A stretch of DNA of 64,000 bases, from the NCBI GenBank assembly GCA_010356995.1, contig ML996703.1, positions 682,001 to 746,000 on the forward strand. The letters run 5' to 3'. The notes beneath the pieces were generated by a model, which saw only the letters and a program-made list of their open reading frames with translations, ran no database searches and was not told where the DNA came from. This DNA comes from Trichodelitschia bisporula (lineage: Eukaryota > Ascomycota > Dothideomycetes > Phaeotrichales > Phaeotrichaceae). The translations under genes and the position numbers were made by a program. Within the stretch, counting starts at the first letter, position 1, and each line of letters opens with the position of its first letter. This document shows positions 1-11,569 of the stretch, one piece after another.

Positions 1-959
1 TGGCGTACTGTATTAGCTGTCTAATGTGTAGATGTAGTCTCAAGGCGACTCTGCCCTCTTTATACGGATCTGCCGGTAGCTTGTTGTTGATCAGCTCTTA
101 CATCCGTACTTTATTGCCAACACCGCCAGCCCTCCGCTAAGCCACGATCGCTGCCATGTCTGCGTGTTCCTCCTTCTTCCAGTCCGCAGCCGGGCAAAGT
201 ATGTACGTAGTAGTTCTAGTGCGTATCCTAAAGCTACTGCACCACTAGTCTACACGGCTCCACCATCCCCCTCACGCGGGGGACATGAATGGATGGTGCA
301 CACAAGCCGCTTCATCGCTGTACGCAACGTAGACCAACGGTTCTGCGACGACAGTATGATTACAAGCAAGTGATAGAGAAAACGCGTAAACTCGGTCTGC
401 GGATACACTTTCAATGCATACATCCGTATGCCTAAAAAGGTTGTTAAACTGCTGTACCTTGTTGCGAGTTGATATCCTTTCCTGAATCCAAAAGCTACTG
501 CACATAGTAGTACTGCGCTACCCCCAAGGGCCATGCGCAAAAGTCATGGCCGCACCGTCAGAGGGTCTTTGCGGACAGGGTCGGCTACGAGATGTTCGGG
601 TGGCCGTTGCCTTCTGGCCCCCTCAATGCCAAGCACTCTCCGTCAGCCAACAGTCCCAGCGCCAGGCAACTCGTCCCCACATCTTCAACAAACCCCCCCC
701 CCAAAACTGTCAACCACGACCTGCCCGAACCAGCTCTGCCTGTCTCCAATCCCTTTCGTTCTCCATCGCCTTGCATACCGAGCGCACCGCATCTACTTCC
801 ACACTCCCACTATTCCTCTACCCCCAATCAAGGCGTTAGCTTGACCACCCCATCTCGGCCCTTCCGCGATATCAAACTTCAAAAGTAAAGCTCGTGGCTC
901 TGGAAGCTCAGGAAACTACTTGAGAACACAGCTCAGCTAGCTCATAGCTTCCAATTATC
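1..959. other. Intergenic and 5' leader of abp1
   Basis: No gene is supported here. The last 350 bases or so are C/T-rich and probably hold the promoter and 5' leader of the actin-binding protein gene. A minus-strand reading frame from an ATG near 534 starts with a hydrophobic stretch, but its codon choice (gta, cta, tgt) is unlike the neighbouring genes and no intron rescues or extends it. Confidence 0.5.
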
Positions 960-3525
960 ATGTCGTCCCTGAATCTCTCAACCAACGGTCCGTCAATCAC
1001 GCGAAGCTACCAGTCGATCGTCAACTCGTCCTTGCCGTCTGGCCCTGCTGCCTCGTCCCCGACCTACGGCCAGTGGGCGATTTATACCGTCCAAGCTCCA
1101 TTGGCCAACGCTTTTCAGCATGACACTGGCAAAGAAAGCGTACTGAAGCTTCAGACGACTGGAGGTAGGTTGACCCCTGACGCCGTAGCAGAGACGTAGC
1201 TCACCGTTGCCTAGAGGGTGAGCTGGCAGACCTTATCGAGGAATTCTCCGACGGCCGGATACACTTTGCCTTCGTTAAGGTTAAGGACCCCAACACAACT
1301 CTGCCCAAGTCTGTGCTGGTGGGATGGGTATGACTCTGTCTGTCCGGACACTGGTAACCTGGCTAATGATTTCAAGTGTGGCGAAGGTGTTCCTGAACGG
1401 ACTAAGGGTTACTTCACGAGCCATCTCGCTGCCGTCTCCAAGGTCCTGCATGTAGGTGGTCTCAAGGTAGCTTGCTTTTCTGAGCTAATGTGCTGCCTTA
1501 CTAGGGCTACCACGTCCAGGTCACAGCCCGCTCGGATAGAGATTTGACGCCCGAGTCTATTATCCAAAAGGTTGCCGATGCGTCGGGCTCAAAATACTCT
1601 GGTGGAGGGAATATCTCGTCCGGAGGCCCCCCTCCGCCCGTGGCTTCTAAGCCAGCATTTACGCCTACGCGAGTTGGGGGCGGAACGTCGTCCTTCAAGC
1701 CCCTCGGGGGCCGCGCGCGGCCAGCCGATGTCCCCGAGAATGTGGATTCTGATGGCTGGGGAGCTGATGCTCCGCCTGTCACGAGGAGCCAGCTCGAAAA
1801 AGTCGCTTCTGCGTACAAGCCGACCAAGGTCAATATCCGCGAGCTGGAGTCCCAATCTCAAGAACCCTCGCGCTATACCCCGCCGGCACCCAGCAATGGA
1901 AAGCCCGACGTGGTTAGAGGCGCATATCAGCCCATTGGGAAGCCTGACATTGCCGAGATCCGTCGGCAGGCCAGGGAATCGGGCAGTGCGAAGGACGACC
2001 GTCCCCTTCCGGTCAAAGGGGCATATGAACCGACTGGTCCGGTTGACATGGCGGCGCTCCGGGCGCGCCCACAGAAACCTGACGACACCCCGACACCCCA
2101 GTCCGAAGCTGATGACCAGCCGCGGCCAAGCCTAGCTGAGCGTTCATCCGCCTTCCAGCAATCCGAACGTCTCACCTCTCTTCCTAAGCCAAAAATTACG
2201 AAGAGCTTCGGAGCGAGCTCGTTTACGGGCACCAAGGCACCCACCCCCGTTGGCTTCACCCCGAAAACGAACGCGACCGCCGCGCCGGTAGGCATCGCCA
2301 GTCGAACCTTCGCAGAGGAAGGCGGTAAGACCCCCGCTCAGATCTGGGCAGAGAAGAAGGGCCGTCAGAGCGGCGGTGGCGTCATCAGTCCCAATGTGAC
2401 AGGAGGCGCTCCCCTACCCATCCGCAGCCAACCCAGCGGGGACGGTGGCTGGAAGAGCGGCTACACCGGCAAATCTTGGGCTCCAGTGCACACCACGCAT
2501 ACTGGCAAATCTGCCTCGAGCAACGTGTCCGACACCGCGCGCTCGCCGCAACCCGAAGAGCCTCCTTCGCCCGCCGGCGGCGTCAGCCTCATGCGCGACC
2601 GCTTCGCCGCCGCCCCGCCGCCCATGGACCTCTCCAGCAAGCCGAGCGCGCGCGGCGTCGCTATGCCGAGTCTGCCGTCACGCCCCTCCGCCACTCACGA
2701 CGAGGACCTCCCGCCAATCCAGCCTGTTAGCATCCCGCGTCCGCCGCCTCAGCCTCGCACCCCCGAGGAAGAAGAGGAGGAGCACGATCTGCGCCCCTCG
2801 TCGCCCATCCGCGTCGCCATGCCCGTTGCACGCTCCAAGGCTGCCGAGGTCGAGGCACCCGACGAGCGCTTCGGCGCCCCGCCCCTGCCGGCCGACTCCC
2901 TTGCCCAAGCTGCTCGCGCCGCCCGCAGCGTGCCCGCTGAGCCGCAGGTTGAAGCGCACGATCCGGCACGCGCGGCGAGCGAGGCTGCCGCGGAGGCGAC
3001 GTTTGGCGCTGGAGCTGCCGCCGCGGGGGCGCACGCCGGTCAGGGCGGGAAGACGGCGATTGCGCAGTATGACTATGAGAAGGCGGAGGACAACGAGCTA
3101 GAGCTGCGGGATGGCGAGCGGGTTATCAATATCGATATGGTGGATGATGACTGGTGGATGGGACAAAACGAACGCGGGGAGACGGGGCTGTTTCCAAGCA
3201 ACTATGTTGAACTTATCGAGGAGGAGCCGGCGAAGGCGGCGCAAGCCCCGGCAGGACCGGCAGCTCAGGCGGCTCCTGCTGCGCCGCCGGCGCAGGCTAA
3301 GGGTCCCACTGCGACTGCGCAGTATGACTATGATGCGGCGGAGGAGAATGAGCTGAGTTTCCCGGATGGGGCGACGATTCTCAATGTGGTGAGTACAGTG
3401 CGCTGCTCGCGTCTGGGCGTCGGCTAATTGTGTTTCAGGAATTCCCTGATGATGACTGGTGGTTCGGCGAGTACAACGGCAAGACTGGGCTCTTCCCGGC
3501 GAACTACGTTGTGCTGGACAACTAA
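960..3525 (+). CDS. abp1: Actin-binding protein Abp1 (ADF-H plus two SH3 domains)
   Basis: Cortical actin-patch protein of the Abp1/drebrin-like family, which binds F-actin and recruits endocytic partners through SH3 domains. Exons are 960-1164, 1215-1327, 1377-1451, 1505-3388 and 3439-3525, giving 787 aa; all introns are about 50 nt. The N-terminal 145 residues form an ADF-homology domain (the stretch VLVGWCGEGVPE spans a splice joint). A long Pro/Ala/Ser/Glu-rich linker follows. Two SH3 domains lie at about 645-700 and 733-787, each with an AQYDY start, a DDWW motif and a GLFPxNYV end. The last intron splits the second SH3 between ILNV and EFPDDDWW. Family assignment is firm. The linker is GC-rich and low in complexity, so its alignment to relatives will be poor. 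Confidence 0.95.
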
Positions 3526-3940
3526 ACGAGCAGCTTCATTAGGCAAACATGATGAGGTGGGGAGAGGGAAGGCAGTTTTCTAGTTGTACATCAGCGAATG
3601 TGGCTACAGCAGACTTGCGTGGATTGGATCTCTTATGGCTTGCGGTCATGCAGGCGGGTTAGAGGTTTGTGTGTGAACAAAAAATATTGTTCTGTCATTA
3701 AGCTATCGGATACTGTCATCACTAGGAAGCGCTGGGCCGGCTGGTGGCCACTGTGCTCCCTGTCAGTTCCGATTTACCAGTTATCAATATTTTCCTTCTA
3801 TCCGCACTGGACAGACTACTTCATGCCTGCAATAGCGACATCGACTACGGAATCCATCGGTCTGCCGGCCTACTGCTTGTCGTTCTGCGAGTAGATAAAG
3901 TTCGCGGCTACGCTCATCAGCTATGCGCTAGCCCCAAATC
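3526..3940. other. Convergent intergenic region, abp1 / PEBP
   Basis: This is the shared 3' region of two convergent genes. I see no open frame with coding character and no repeat. Confidence 0.5.
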
Positions 3941-4699
3941 TCACAACTTACCAACTGGCACAAGCCCATTCTCCTCCGCCCACTGCCTCACTCCATGCCG
4001 CACCTTCCCTGTGCCCCAATTCTGCCTGCCCTCAGGCTTGGTCAACTCCCCATCCGTGGACCCGTTCGCTGCCTTCCATGCGAGAAACACGTAGCGGTGG
4101 GGGCCTGTCTTCTCCGGCGGCGACGGCGGCTGATATTCGATAATTTCCTCTAGGCCCTTCGCCGCGGTTTGTGTCAAGGCCTCAGTGGCTCCGCCTTCTA
4201 TCTTATTTGAGGAAGAGGAGTCAAGGGGTACACCCGTCGCGATCCAGTGACAGAACTCGCTCCATTTTGGGTCTTCGCGGGAGGGAGCGTCCGGGTCGGT
4301 TAAGGTGAGGATGTAGGTTGTATCTTTGGCGGTGGAGGAGGACGGAGCGTGGAGGGAGACGGTGGGCGCGGAGGAACATGTGTCTGGTGAGAGGGTATTT
4401 CCGAGGGATACGGATTTGTGGTGTGGCCAGGTTACGGAGAGGAGGAGGGAGGGAGTGAAGTCGTCGATTACTGGAGGGTTAGGGAGTGCAGTGGGTGTCG
4501 AGGCAGGGAGTGATACCATCGGAGATGATTCCGGCCCTTTTCAGCCTGGTGGGCGTTAGATGGTTTGAGGGCTAGGTGAGGGGACGTACTCTGTGCGCAC
4601 TGATTTTGCGTCGTTTGAGGAGGATTGGAGGATTTGCTGCAGGACGGAGGCGTGAGTGAGGGTGAAGAGGGTGAAGAGGAGAGCTATTACGAGAGACAT
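3941..4699 (-). CDS. Secreted PEBP-like protein (three exons)
   Basis: Phosphatidylethanolamine-binding protein family, the family of yeast Tfs1, a carboxypeptidase Y inhibitor. Exons on the minus strand are 4699-4590, 4545-4517 (29 nt) and 4470-3941, giving 222 aa. I join the small exon because it restores the family's N-terminal sequence LKRAGIISDVIDDFTPSLLL; both introns (44 and 46 nt) have a ctaac branch site and CAG acceptor. The ligand-pocket motifs are present: DPDAPS near residue 103 and GPHRYVFL near 173. Starting at 4699 gives a clear signal peptide (MSLVIALLFTLFTLTHA), so I infer secretion or vacuolar delivery. An upstream in-frame ATG at 4813 would add 38 residues that look more like leader. 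The partner protease or lipid cannot be told from sequence. Confidence 0.85.
4517..4545 (-). other. 29-nt internal exon of the PEBP gene
   Basis: It is flanked by a GTACGT-donor intron ending in CAG and a GTATCA-donor intron ending in CAG. It encodes most of ELKRAGIISD. Skipping it would shift the frame. Without it, the frame upstream of the PEBP domain runs into stops. Confidence 0.75.
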
Positions 4700-5450
4700 C
4701 TTGGGTGTGGTGTGGAGTGCGATACGATGCTGGAGTGGTCCTCCGTGAATGGTGGATGGCGAGGTTGCTGTTCGGATGGCGCGTAGGACTGGGAGAGGAC
4801 GCGGGAGGAGCATTGTTTTGAGGTAACTGGGGGGCAGTAGTCAATTGGGAGATACGCGGTACTGATCGCTGCTTTGGGCGGGGATTTTATCAGGGAGCAC
4901 GGAGCTGATCGGTGATCATCATGACGACGTCATTCCTTCCCTGCGGGTTGCACCCCGCATTTCTGGCAACGGGAGACACAAATGTGTTGCCATGCATTTA
5001 GAACAGCGAATCTGATTTAGAACTAGGCTTTACCTCAATTGGAACATGAAGAGTCTGCCGATAACATACCTATGAATGCTAGTTTGGTGATCCGAGGAGG
5101 GAGCAAGGCTGTGCACATGGTCTCTACAGCTAGGTCAGCGGCGCCGCTTATCATCAACGCCATAAACGATGTATCGGGCAGCGGCCCCCTTCAAAGAATT
5201 GAACGAACGATAGTAATACGACAGTTCGATATTCCCCATCAGGCCCTCATGCAGTGAACTGGACGTGCAATGAATATGGCACGTGATAGTCAGCCAGGCT
5301 TCCGAGGAACCTCGTTCCCCGCATAGGCCATCGGCGAATGAGATGATGGGAAACCATTAGCCGAATTAAGTGGCCTCTATCCTGCGTCTAGCCTGACCTC
5401 TCAGTTTACCAAACCACCGCCCACACTCCTTGACTGAGCAATCAACTAAC
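4700..5450. other. Divergent intergenic region
   Basis: Promoter region shared by the PEBP gene (minus) and the thioesterase gene (plus). The first 110 bases may encode an N-terminal extension of the PEBP protein if the ATG at 4813 is used. No other feature is seen. Confidence 0.45.
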
Positions 5451-6044
5451 ATGGCCCACCTGGAAAAGAAGAACCGTAAACGCAGTGACTACAAGTACCA
5501 ACTGGAATATCGGACAAGATGGTGAGTGTCCACCATGAGGACGCGAGCCGAGGTCCTAAGTTAAGCGCAGGTCAGACAACGACATGTACCATCATATGAA
5601 CAATACCGTCTACGGCCAACTGTGAGAACTCCACCCATTTAATGCGAGGCCTGAGATTCTCATCATTCGATCCACGGCTCATTCCCGCCTGACAGATTTG
5701 ACGCCATCATTAACGACTACCTGATCAAGTATTGCGGCCGCCGGCCCGTGAACCCACAGACGCAAGAGAACGGCATCGTCGTTACTTCGTACTGCGACTT
5801 TTTCGGCAGTGTGAGCTATCCGGATGTAATTGACGCCTGCCTGCGCGTCAATAAGCTCGGCAAGACTAGCGTCACGTACGAGGTCGGCATCTTCCAGCAA
5901 GGCTTCGATGATGTGCGGGCTGTTGGTGGGTTCACGCATGTCTTTTGCGATCAAAAGACTGGCCGTCCGATGCCTCAAGGGATGAGCAAGGACATTAGGG
6001 AGGGGCTGGAGAAGCTTCTTGTGCCGAGTGCGGCAAAGCTCTGA
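5451..6044 (+). CDS. Hot-dog fold acyl-CoA thioesterase-like protein (4HBT family)
   Basis: Small 156-aa protein of the 4-hydroxybenzoyl-CoA thioesterase superfamily, which hydrolyses acyl-CoA thioesters. Exons are 5451-5521, 5571-5621 and 5696-6044. The signature near the N terminus, RTRWSDNDMYHHMNNTVYG, carries the family's catalytic Asp and the HxNN motif that follows it; the first intron lies within the codon for its Trp. The rest fits the domain (FFGSVSYPD, then KTSVTYEVGIFQ). No targeting peptide is obvious, so it is probably cytosolic. The acyl substrate cannot be predicted. Bacterial relatives are of the YbgC/FadM type. Confidence 0.85.
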
Positions 6045-6830
6045 ATGAGGCCTTCTCGGATAGAGGGCAGAGGATGGAGTACTGCCATAGGAGATAGGGG
6101 CAGGATATGAGGCTTTTCTGAGTTATGCAGGCGAATTCGAAGTGTAGGAACTAGCGGTTGTTTGAGAACTTGTCAAATAGGATATCCTTAGGTGTCCTTT
6201 TCGGGGTTGTTGATGCGTTGGACGTACTGAAATGGCGGACGAACAAAAATGTCTGAATTTCCTAGGCCAAAAAGTGAGATACAGTTTGCATCGAGCAGCC
6301 TCCTTAGGTTATCGGAAGGACGCCGGTCGCCAGCCGCCGTTTGTTCAGACACCCCGTGAGGCGTTCAGGTACGGTACGCCAGGGTCCGGGATCGTGAGAT
6401 TCAGCCCTATCCGGACGGGGGGCAGGGGTTTGGGGCTGGGACTCCCGCGATGCCACGCTTGCACTTCTGCAACTTTTATCACCCACACTCCACCTATCTC
6501 CGACCTGATATTCGTCACCTTCCTCTACATCCGCATACCTGGTACGTATTTCTATATCTTCCTTTCAGCTCGTTGGTTCCCAGTTCAGCGGTCTGTTATC
6601 CTCGCCCTCTCAGCTTTGTTTGGGCTTGGCAAACGGTTTTCCCCAAGAGGCAGTACAAGCCCCTTTCTCATGTCAACGCGACTTTCAGAGGCGATATAAT
6701 CGCAGAGCTTTGCATCATCGCTAATGAAAGGACCACAGACCTTTGAATCGCGGGTGTTCGTGATTTTTCGTGCTCAGCTGTATTTTGACTTGTGTCCTTT
6801 CCAACAGGGCTCCGGCCCACATTGTACATC
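6045..6830. other. Intergenic region, promoter of yea4
   Basis: No supported gene. Frames of up to 155 codons on the plus strand lack family motifs and run through pyrimidine-rich, leader-like sequence. Confidence 0.45.
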
Positions 6831-8074
6831 ATGGCGTCGGTTCTCGTGCCCGCCGGCATTACCGCTCTTATATTCGGCGGATGCTGCTCGAATGTAAGTA
6901 AAAAAATCTCGTACTACGGCGTTATACTAATGTCTAGTAGGTGTATGCGCTGGAAGCGATCCTAAAGTGAGGTTGTCATTCTCTTCCGCGGATTCCCACC
7001 TAACATTTGTAGGCATGAGCCGGATAGCGGTACGCCTGCGGTCTAACGAATGGAGACCTGCCATACTAATGCCTACGAGGCCTCCTAATTACGCTGATGC
7101 AGTTCATTCTCGTCACGCTCTCAGCATACCCGTCCCAGTCATCACCTAATGGTCCACTGTTTCTAAAGAAGACAAAAATTCCGCTACGGAAACTTGCCAT
7201 GAGCGCAACCATGTTTTTCTTGGTAAACATGCTCAACAACTGGGCCTTTGCCTTCAACATCTCGGTACCGGTGCACATCATTCTCCGCAGCTTCGGAAGC
7301 GTGACTACCATGGCCGCTGGTTGGCTTCGGGGAAAGCGTTACTCCTCGCTGCAAGTGCTTTCAGTAGTCGTCCTCACGTTGGGTGTAATCGTTTCAGCTT
7401 GGGCCGACGCTCTTTCCAAGGTCAGAACCGTTAGTCAAGCGTTGCGCCTCGCCTTTGCTAACGTGCCTTAGGGGAAGTCCCTGGACACCAGCTCCATCGA
7501 CATCACAGCAGCCTCCTTCGAATTGGGCCTCCTCATTCTGCTGGTCGCTCAGATTCTCTCTGCTTTCATGGGTATTTATGTACAGGACATGTACGCCGCA
7601 CATGGCAACCACTGGGACGAGAACCTCTTTTACTGCCACCTCTTCAGCCTGCCGCTGTTCATTCCGCTCCACGACACTTTGCGCAGTCAGTACACGCGTC
7701 TGGCCGCTTCGCCACCCCTTCTACTTCCGCAGCCAATGGCCGCCCTACTTCCAATCGGCATTCAAAAGCTCATTGCGATGATACCGCATTCCGTGTTCAA
7801 CCTTGCCGTCAACTCCCTTACGCAGCTTGCCTGTATCACTGGAGTTAACCTGTTGGGGGCCAAGAGCTCGGCTGTGACGGTTACGATTGCACTGAATGTG
7901 CGGAAGCTGGTAAGCTTCATGCTGAGCATCTGGCTGTTTGGTAATACGCTCAGCGATCTGATGGTTGTTGGCGCAGCCCTGGTGTTTGGGGCCGGGGCTT
8001 TGTACGGGTGGGAAACTACGGTGGGTATCAAGCGCAGGAAGACGAAGGAGGAGAAGGAGGAAAAGAGAAAGTAG
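6831..8074 (+). CDS. yea4: Yea4-type UDP-N-acetylglucosamine transporter (SLC35B-like)
   Basis: Multi-pass transporter of the nucleotide-sugar family. Yeast Yea4 imports UDP-GlcNAc into the ER for chitin and glycan synthesis. Exons are 6831-6893, 6941-6966, 7013-7029, 7080-7420 and 7472-8074, giving 349 aa. The 5' end is finely divided: exons two and three are only 26 and 17 nt. The joined N terminus reads YALEAILKHEPDSG, matching the family. The acceptor before 7080 is GAG rather than CAG/TAG but follows a tactaat branch site and restores the frame. About nine to ten hydrophobic segments follow, with NNWAFAFNISVPVHIILRS typical of the family, and a lysine-rich cytosolic tail (KRRKTKEEKEEKRK) that could serve ER retention. 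Substrate is inferred from family only. Confidence 0.87.
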
Positions 8075-8635
8075 GAGAAGACAAGGTGGGAGACTTGTGT
8101 TACTAGATGCGTCGTCGGAGGTGATATCTGCATTTTATAGGCGTTGGCAACGGTATTAGAGTATGGAGTCATACAACCGGCTTCCCTATACCCCTCCCTT
8201 GCAATAGACTAACCTATGCGCTTGATATTTCAGACGAAGTAAGTAGTATTGTGAGTTGTGATTGTCTTCGGTGTCGAGTTGAGGGCAGAGCCAGTGTAAC
8301 GTGATGTCGCGGCGGGGGTGGGGTGGGCTCCCGCCACAGGCCTGCGAGGAAAGGGGACCTGTGGCGGAGCTAGCCCACGGCCACTTGTCCATTCGCGCGC
8401 CCCTCGACGCCAAACCATCACTGTGTCCTTCAGGAGTGCAGCTCACACGCGTTGTCGACTTTTATTCTCCCCAACACCCTCTTCTTCTCCTGATACCTTT
8501 GTAATGCAAAGTTTGCTGTGAAGGGTATGTGATGTTTGGCCCGCTTTCCACTCGTCTCATCGCGCATATGTTGTTTCCAGGCTAACCCGCATCCATCGCA
8601 AGTTGTCCCAGCAATTTATAAATTCTGCCATCACC
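8075..8635. other. Intergenic region, promoter of pmt4
   Basis: No gene seen. A possible leader intron (gtatgtgatg at about 8525 to ttccag at about 8580) lies just upstream of the pmt4 start. Confidence 0.4.
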
Positions 8636-11060
8636 ATGTCCGAGCCTCAGACTTCGGTGAGGCAGCGCAAGTCGAAGAAGAAGGCCTCACCCGCTACCCT
8701 GTCGGTCAATGGCAGTACAGCGACGGACAGCGAGCATGAGGTAGTCAACAAAATCCACAGCGTGGTTCGGGCCGCCCCAAAGGCTGTCAAGAAGTCGGAG
8801 TGGGACTACAAGCTCACCTTGGTTGTCCTCACATTCCTCGCCTTTGTGACTCGGTTCTACGGTATCACGCACCCGAACCAAGTAGTCTTCGATGAAGTGC
8901 ACTTCGGAAAGGTTTGTGGAGCTGCTCTAGGCAAGGGACCATCAAGCTGACGCCCCGTAGTTCGCTTCGTATTACCTTCAGCGGACCTACTTCTTTGATG
9001 TCCATCCGCCATTCGGAAAGCTGCTGTTTGCCTTCGCTGGCTGGCTAGTGGGATATAAGGGTGAATTCCTGTTTGAGAACATTGGCGACTCCTACATCAC
9101 GAATAAGGTTCCTTATGTCGCGTATCGGGCCTTGCCGGCGACCTTTGGCGCTCTCTGCGTCCCCACGGTGTTCCTCATCATGTGGGAATCGGGTTACTCG
9201 CTCCCTGCCTGCGCCACCGCGGCCGGTCTCATGCTCTTCGACAATGCACACATCGGCCAGACGCGGTTGATCCTGCTGGACGCTACACTGGTGCTCTTCA
9301 TGGCATTGAGTGTTCTCTGCTACATCCGTTTCTACAAGCTCCGCCACGAACCTTTCGGTAGGAAATGGTGGAAGTGGCTGCTTCTGACGGGTGTCTGCCT
9401 GAGCTGCGTCATTTCCACTAAATACGTCGGTGTCTTCACATTCTTCTCGATCGGCGTTCCTGTGTGCTTTGATCTCTGGGATCTCCTTGACATCAACCGC
9501 CGCCAGGGTCGCCTGAGCCTTCCAGACTTTGGCAAGCACTTCGCGGCTCGCGCTACCGCACTCATTATTGTGCCTTTCCTTATCTACCTCTTCTGGTTCC
9601 AGGTCCACTTCACCATCTTGTCGAAGTCTGGCCCCGGTGATGATTTCATGACTCCGGAGTTTCAGGAGACTCTGAGCGACAACATCATGACCCTGCAGTC
9701 CGTCGGCATCGAGTATGGCGACGTGATCACGCTCAGGCATAAGGATACCAAGGTCTACCTCCACAGCCATCTGGACAAGTATCCGCTGCGCTATGATGAT
9801 GGCCGTATTTCCAGCCAGGGCCAGCAGGTCACCGGGTATCCTCACAATGACACCAATAACCACTGGCAGATCATGCCGAAACAGGCACTTCCTTCCGGCA
9901 CTGAGCACCCGGTGAAGAACGGCGACGTCATTCGGCTGCGGCATGTCGGGACCGACTCCTGGCTGTTGACGCATGATGTCGCCTCTCCTTACTTCCCCAC
10001 GAACCAGGAGTTCACGACTGTGCCTCAGGACGTCGCTGACGGTGAACGCTACGATGACACTCTGTTCGAACTCAAGATCGAGAACGGCAAGCCTGGACAG
10101 CAATTCAAGACCATGGCCTCCCACTTCAAGCTCGTACACTTTCCGACAAAGGTCGCCATGTGGACACACGCTTCGCCTCTCCCCGATTGGGCCTATAAGC
10201 AGGCCGAGATCAACGGCAACAAGAATGCCGCGCAGTCCAGCAACATATGGTATTCCGAAGAGATTGCGTCGCTGACACCGGATCATGAGCGGATGCAGAA
10301 GGAGCCGCGTCGCGTCAAGCATGTCCCGTTCCTCAAGAAGTACCTTGAGCTGCAGCGCGCTATGTTTTTCCACAACAACGCCCTGACCAGCAGCCATCCG
10401 TACGCCAGCTTCCCGGCCTCGTGGCCGTTCCTCCTCCGCGGCGTGAGCTTCTGGACCGACAACGACACCCGCCAGCAAATCTACTTCCTCGGCAACCCCA
10501 TCGGGTGGTGGCTCGCTAGCAGTTTGTTGGCTGTGTTCGCAGGTATTGTCGGGGCCGACCAGCTGGCCCTGAGGAGGGGCCTTGACGCTCTTGACAAGCG
10601 TAAGTTCCGTGTACAACCTATGATAAGTCGTCTAATAAACCGCTCAGGCTCCCGCTCCCGTCTGTATAACTCCACGGGCTTCTTCTTCCTCACCTGGGCA
10701 GCGCACTACATACCATTTTTCGTCATGGGCCGCCAACTCTTCCTACACCACTACCTGCCTGCGCACCTCGCGTCCACGCTCGTGACGGGCGCGCTGATCG
10801 AGTTCATCTTCTGCATCGAGCTGGATCCTGAAGACGACGTGGACGGCGCTAAGAAGGAAGCTGATGACCGCCGCCCTGTCCGTGAGCGCTTAGCTTCCCA
10901 GAGCATGATCGCTGCGTGGATTGCTACGCTCTTCATCTACGCTGCGCTCATCTGGTCCTTCTGGTACTTTGCTCCGCTGACATATGGCAAGCCTGGCTTG
11001 TCGGTCGAGCAGGTGGTGGCTCGCAAGTGGCTCAACTATGATTTGCATTTTGCTAAATAG
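8636..11060 (+). CDS. pmt4: Protein O-mannosyltransferase Pmt4
   Basis: Dolichyl-phosphate-mannose:protein O-mannosyltransferase of the PMT4 subfamily, an ER membrane enzyme that starts O-mannosylation of Ser/Thr-rich membrane and wall proteins. Exons are 8636-8911, 8961-10599 and 10648-11060, giving 775 aa, close to known Pmt4 proteins. The catalytic loop has FDEVHFGKFASYYL and DVHPPFGK. The central lumenal MIR region (about 320-500) contains YLHSHLDKYP and the GRISSQGQQVTGY stretch shared with yeast Pmt4. The C-terminal half carries FLHHYLPAHL between membrane helices. Subfamily choice rests on these stretches, which differ from Pmt1 and Pmt2. The second intron (48 nt) is a multiple of three and has no stop, so naive gene finders will read through it. 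Confidence 0.95.
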
Positions 11061-11569
11061 ATGATGGATAGCGTAGGTTCCGAAGGGGGATTTCGGTGGG
11101 GATGAGGACAGCTTAATGGTTTGCAGCTTCAATATCACTAGAGCTTCGGAGGTCCAGTTTGGAGATTACTTCTACTTGTGTTGACGGAGTCTGATGTGTG
11201 CTTCGGGGCAGGGTGGTCTAGGGTTCCTCAATGGGCTCTCTTGCTCGGTGTCAAAAAGCGGATATGCGCGGGTATTTGGTTGCTTGTATGATACAGGCGT
11301 GCGCGGCGAAAGGAATCATGGTCACTGTTCCCTAATGGTGGTTTGAGCATGTATCTCGAAGTGACTTTAACCGTCGGCTTTGGCCAGGCACCGAACATCG
11401 GGCACTTAAATTCAGTACGTCACTACTGTTATATCAACCAATGTCAGCATAAACACGAGTGCTCGCATTCAGAAACACCCTGGAGCTCTATATTGATACA
11501 GTCCGCGCTCGAACCCTGACATTGCTAGCCCATGCAATACGAACCAACGCCCACTACTGCCGCAACCCG
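11061..11569. other. Convergent intergenic region, pmt4 / rpt1
   Basis: Shared 3' region. Nothing further is seen. Confidence 0.5.

Noticed and set aside
250-534. Minus-strand small protein with a hydrophobic N terminus
   Set aside because: Codon choice is unlike that of the neighbours, no family is recognised, and no credible splice structure is present.
9045-10616. 523-codon open frame on the minus strand opposite pmt4
   Set aside because: It mirrors the strongly biased codons of pmt4, contains no family motif, and the plus strand is an unmistakable Pmt4.
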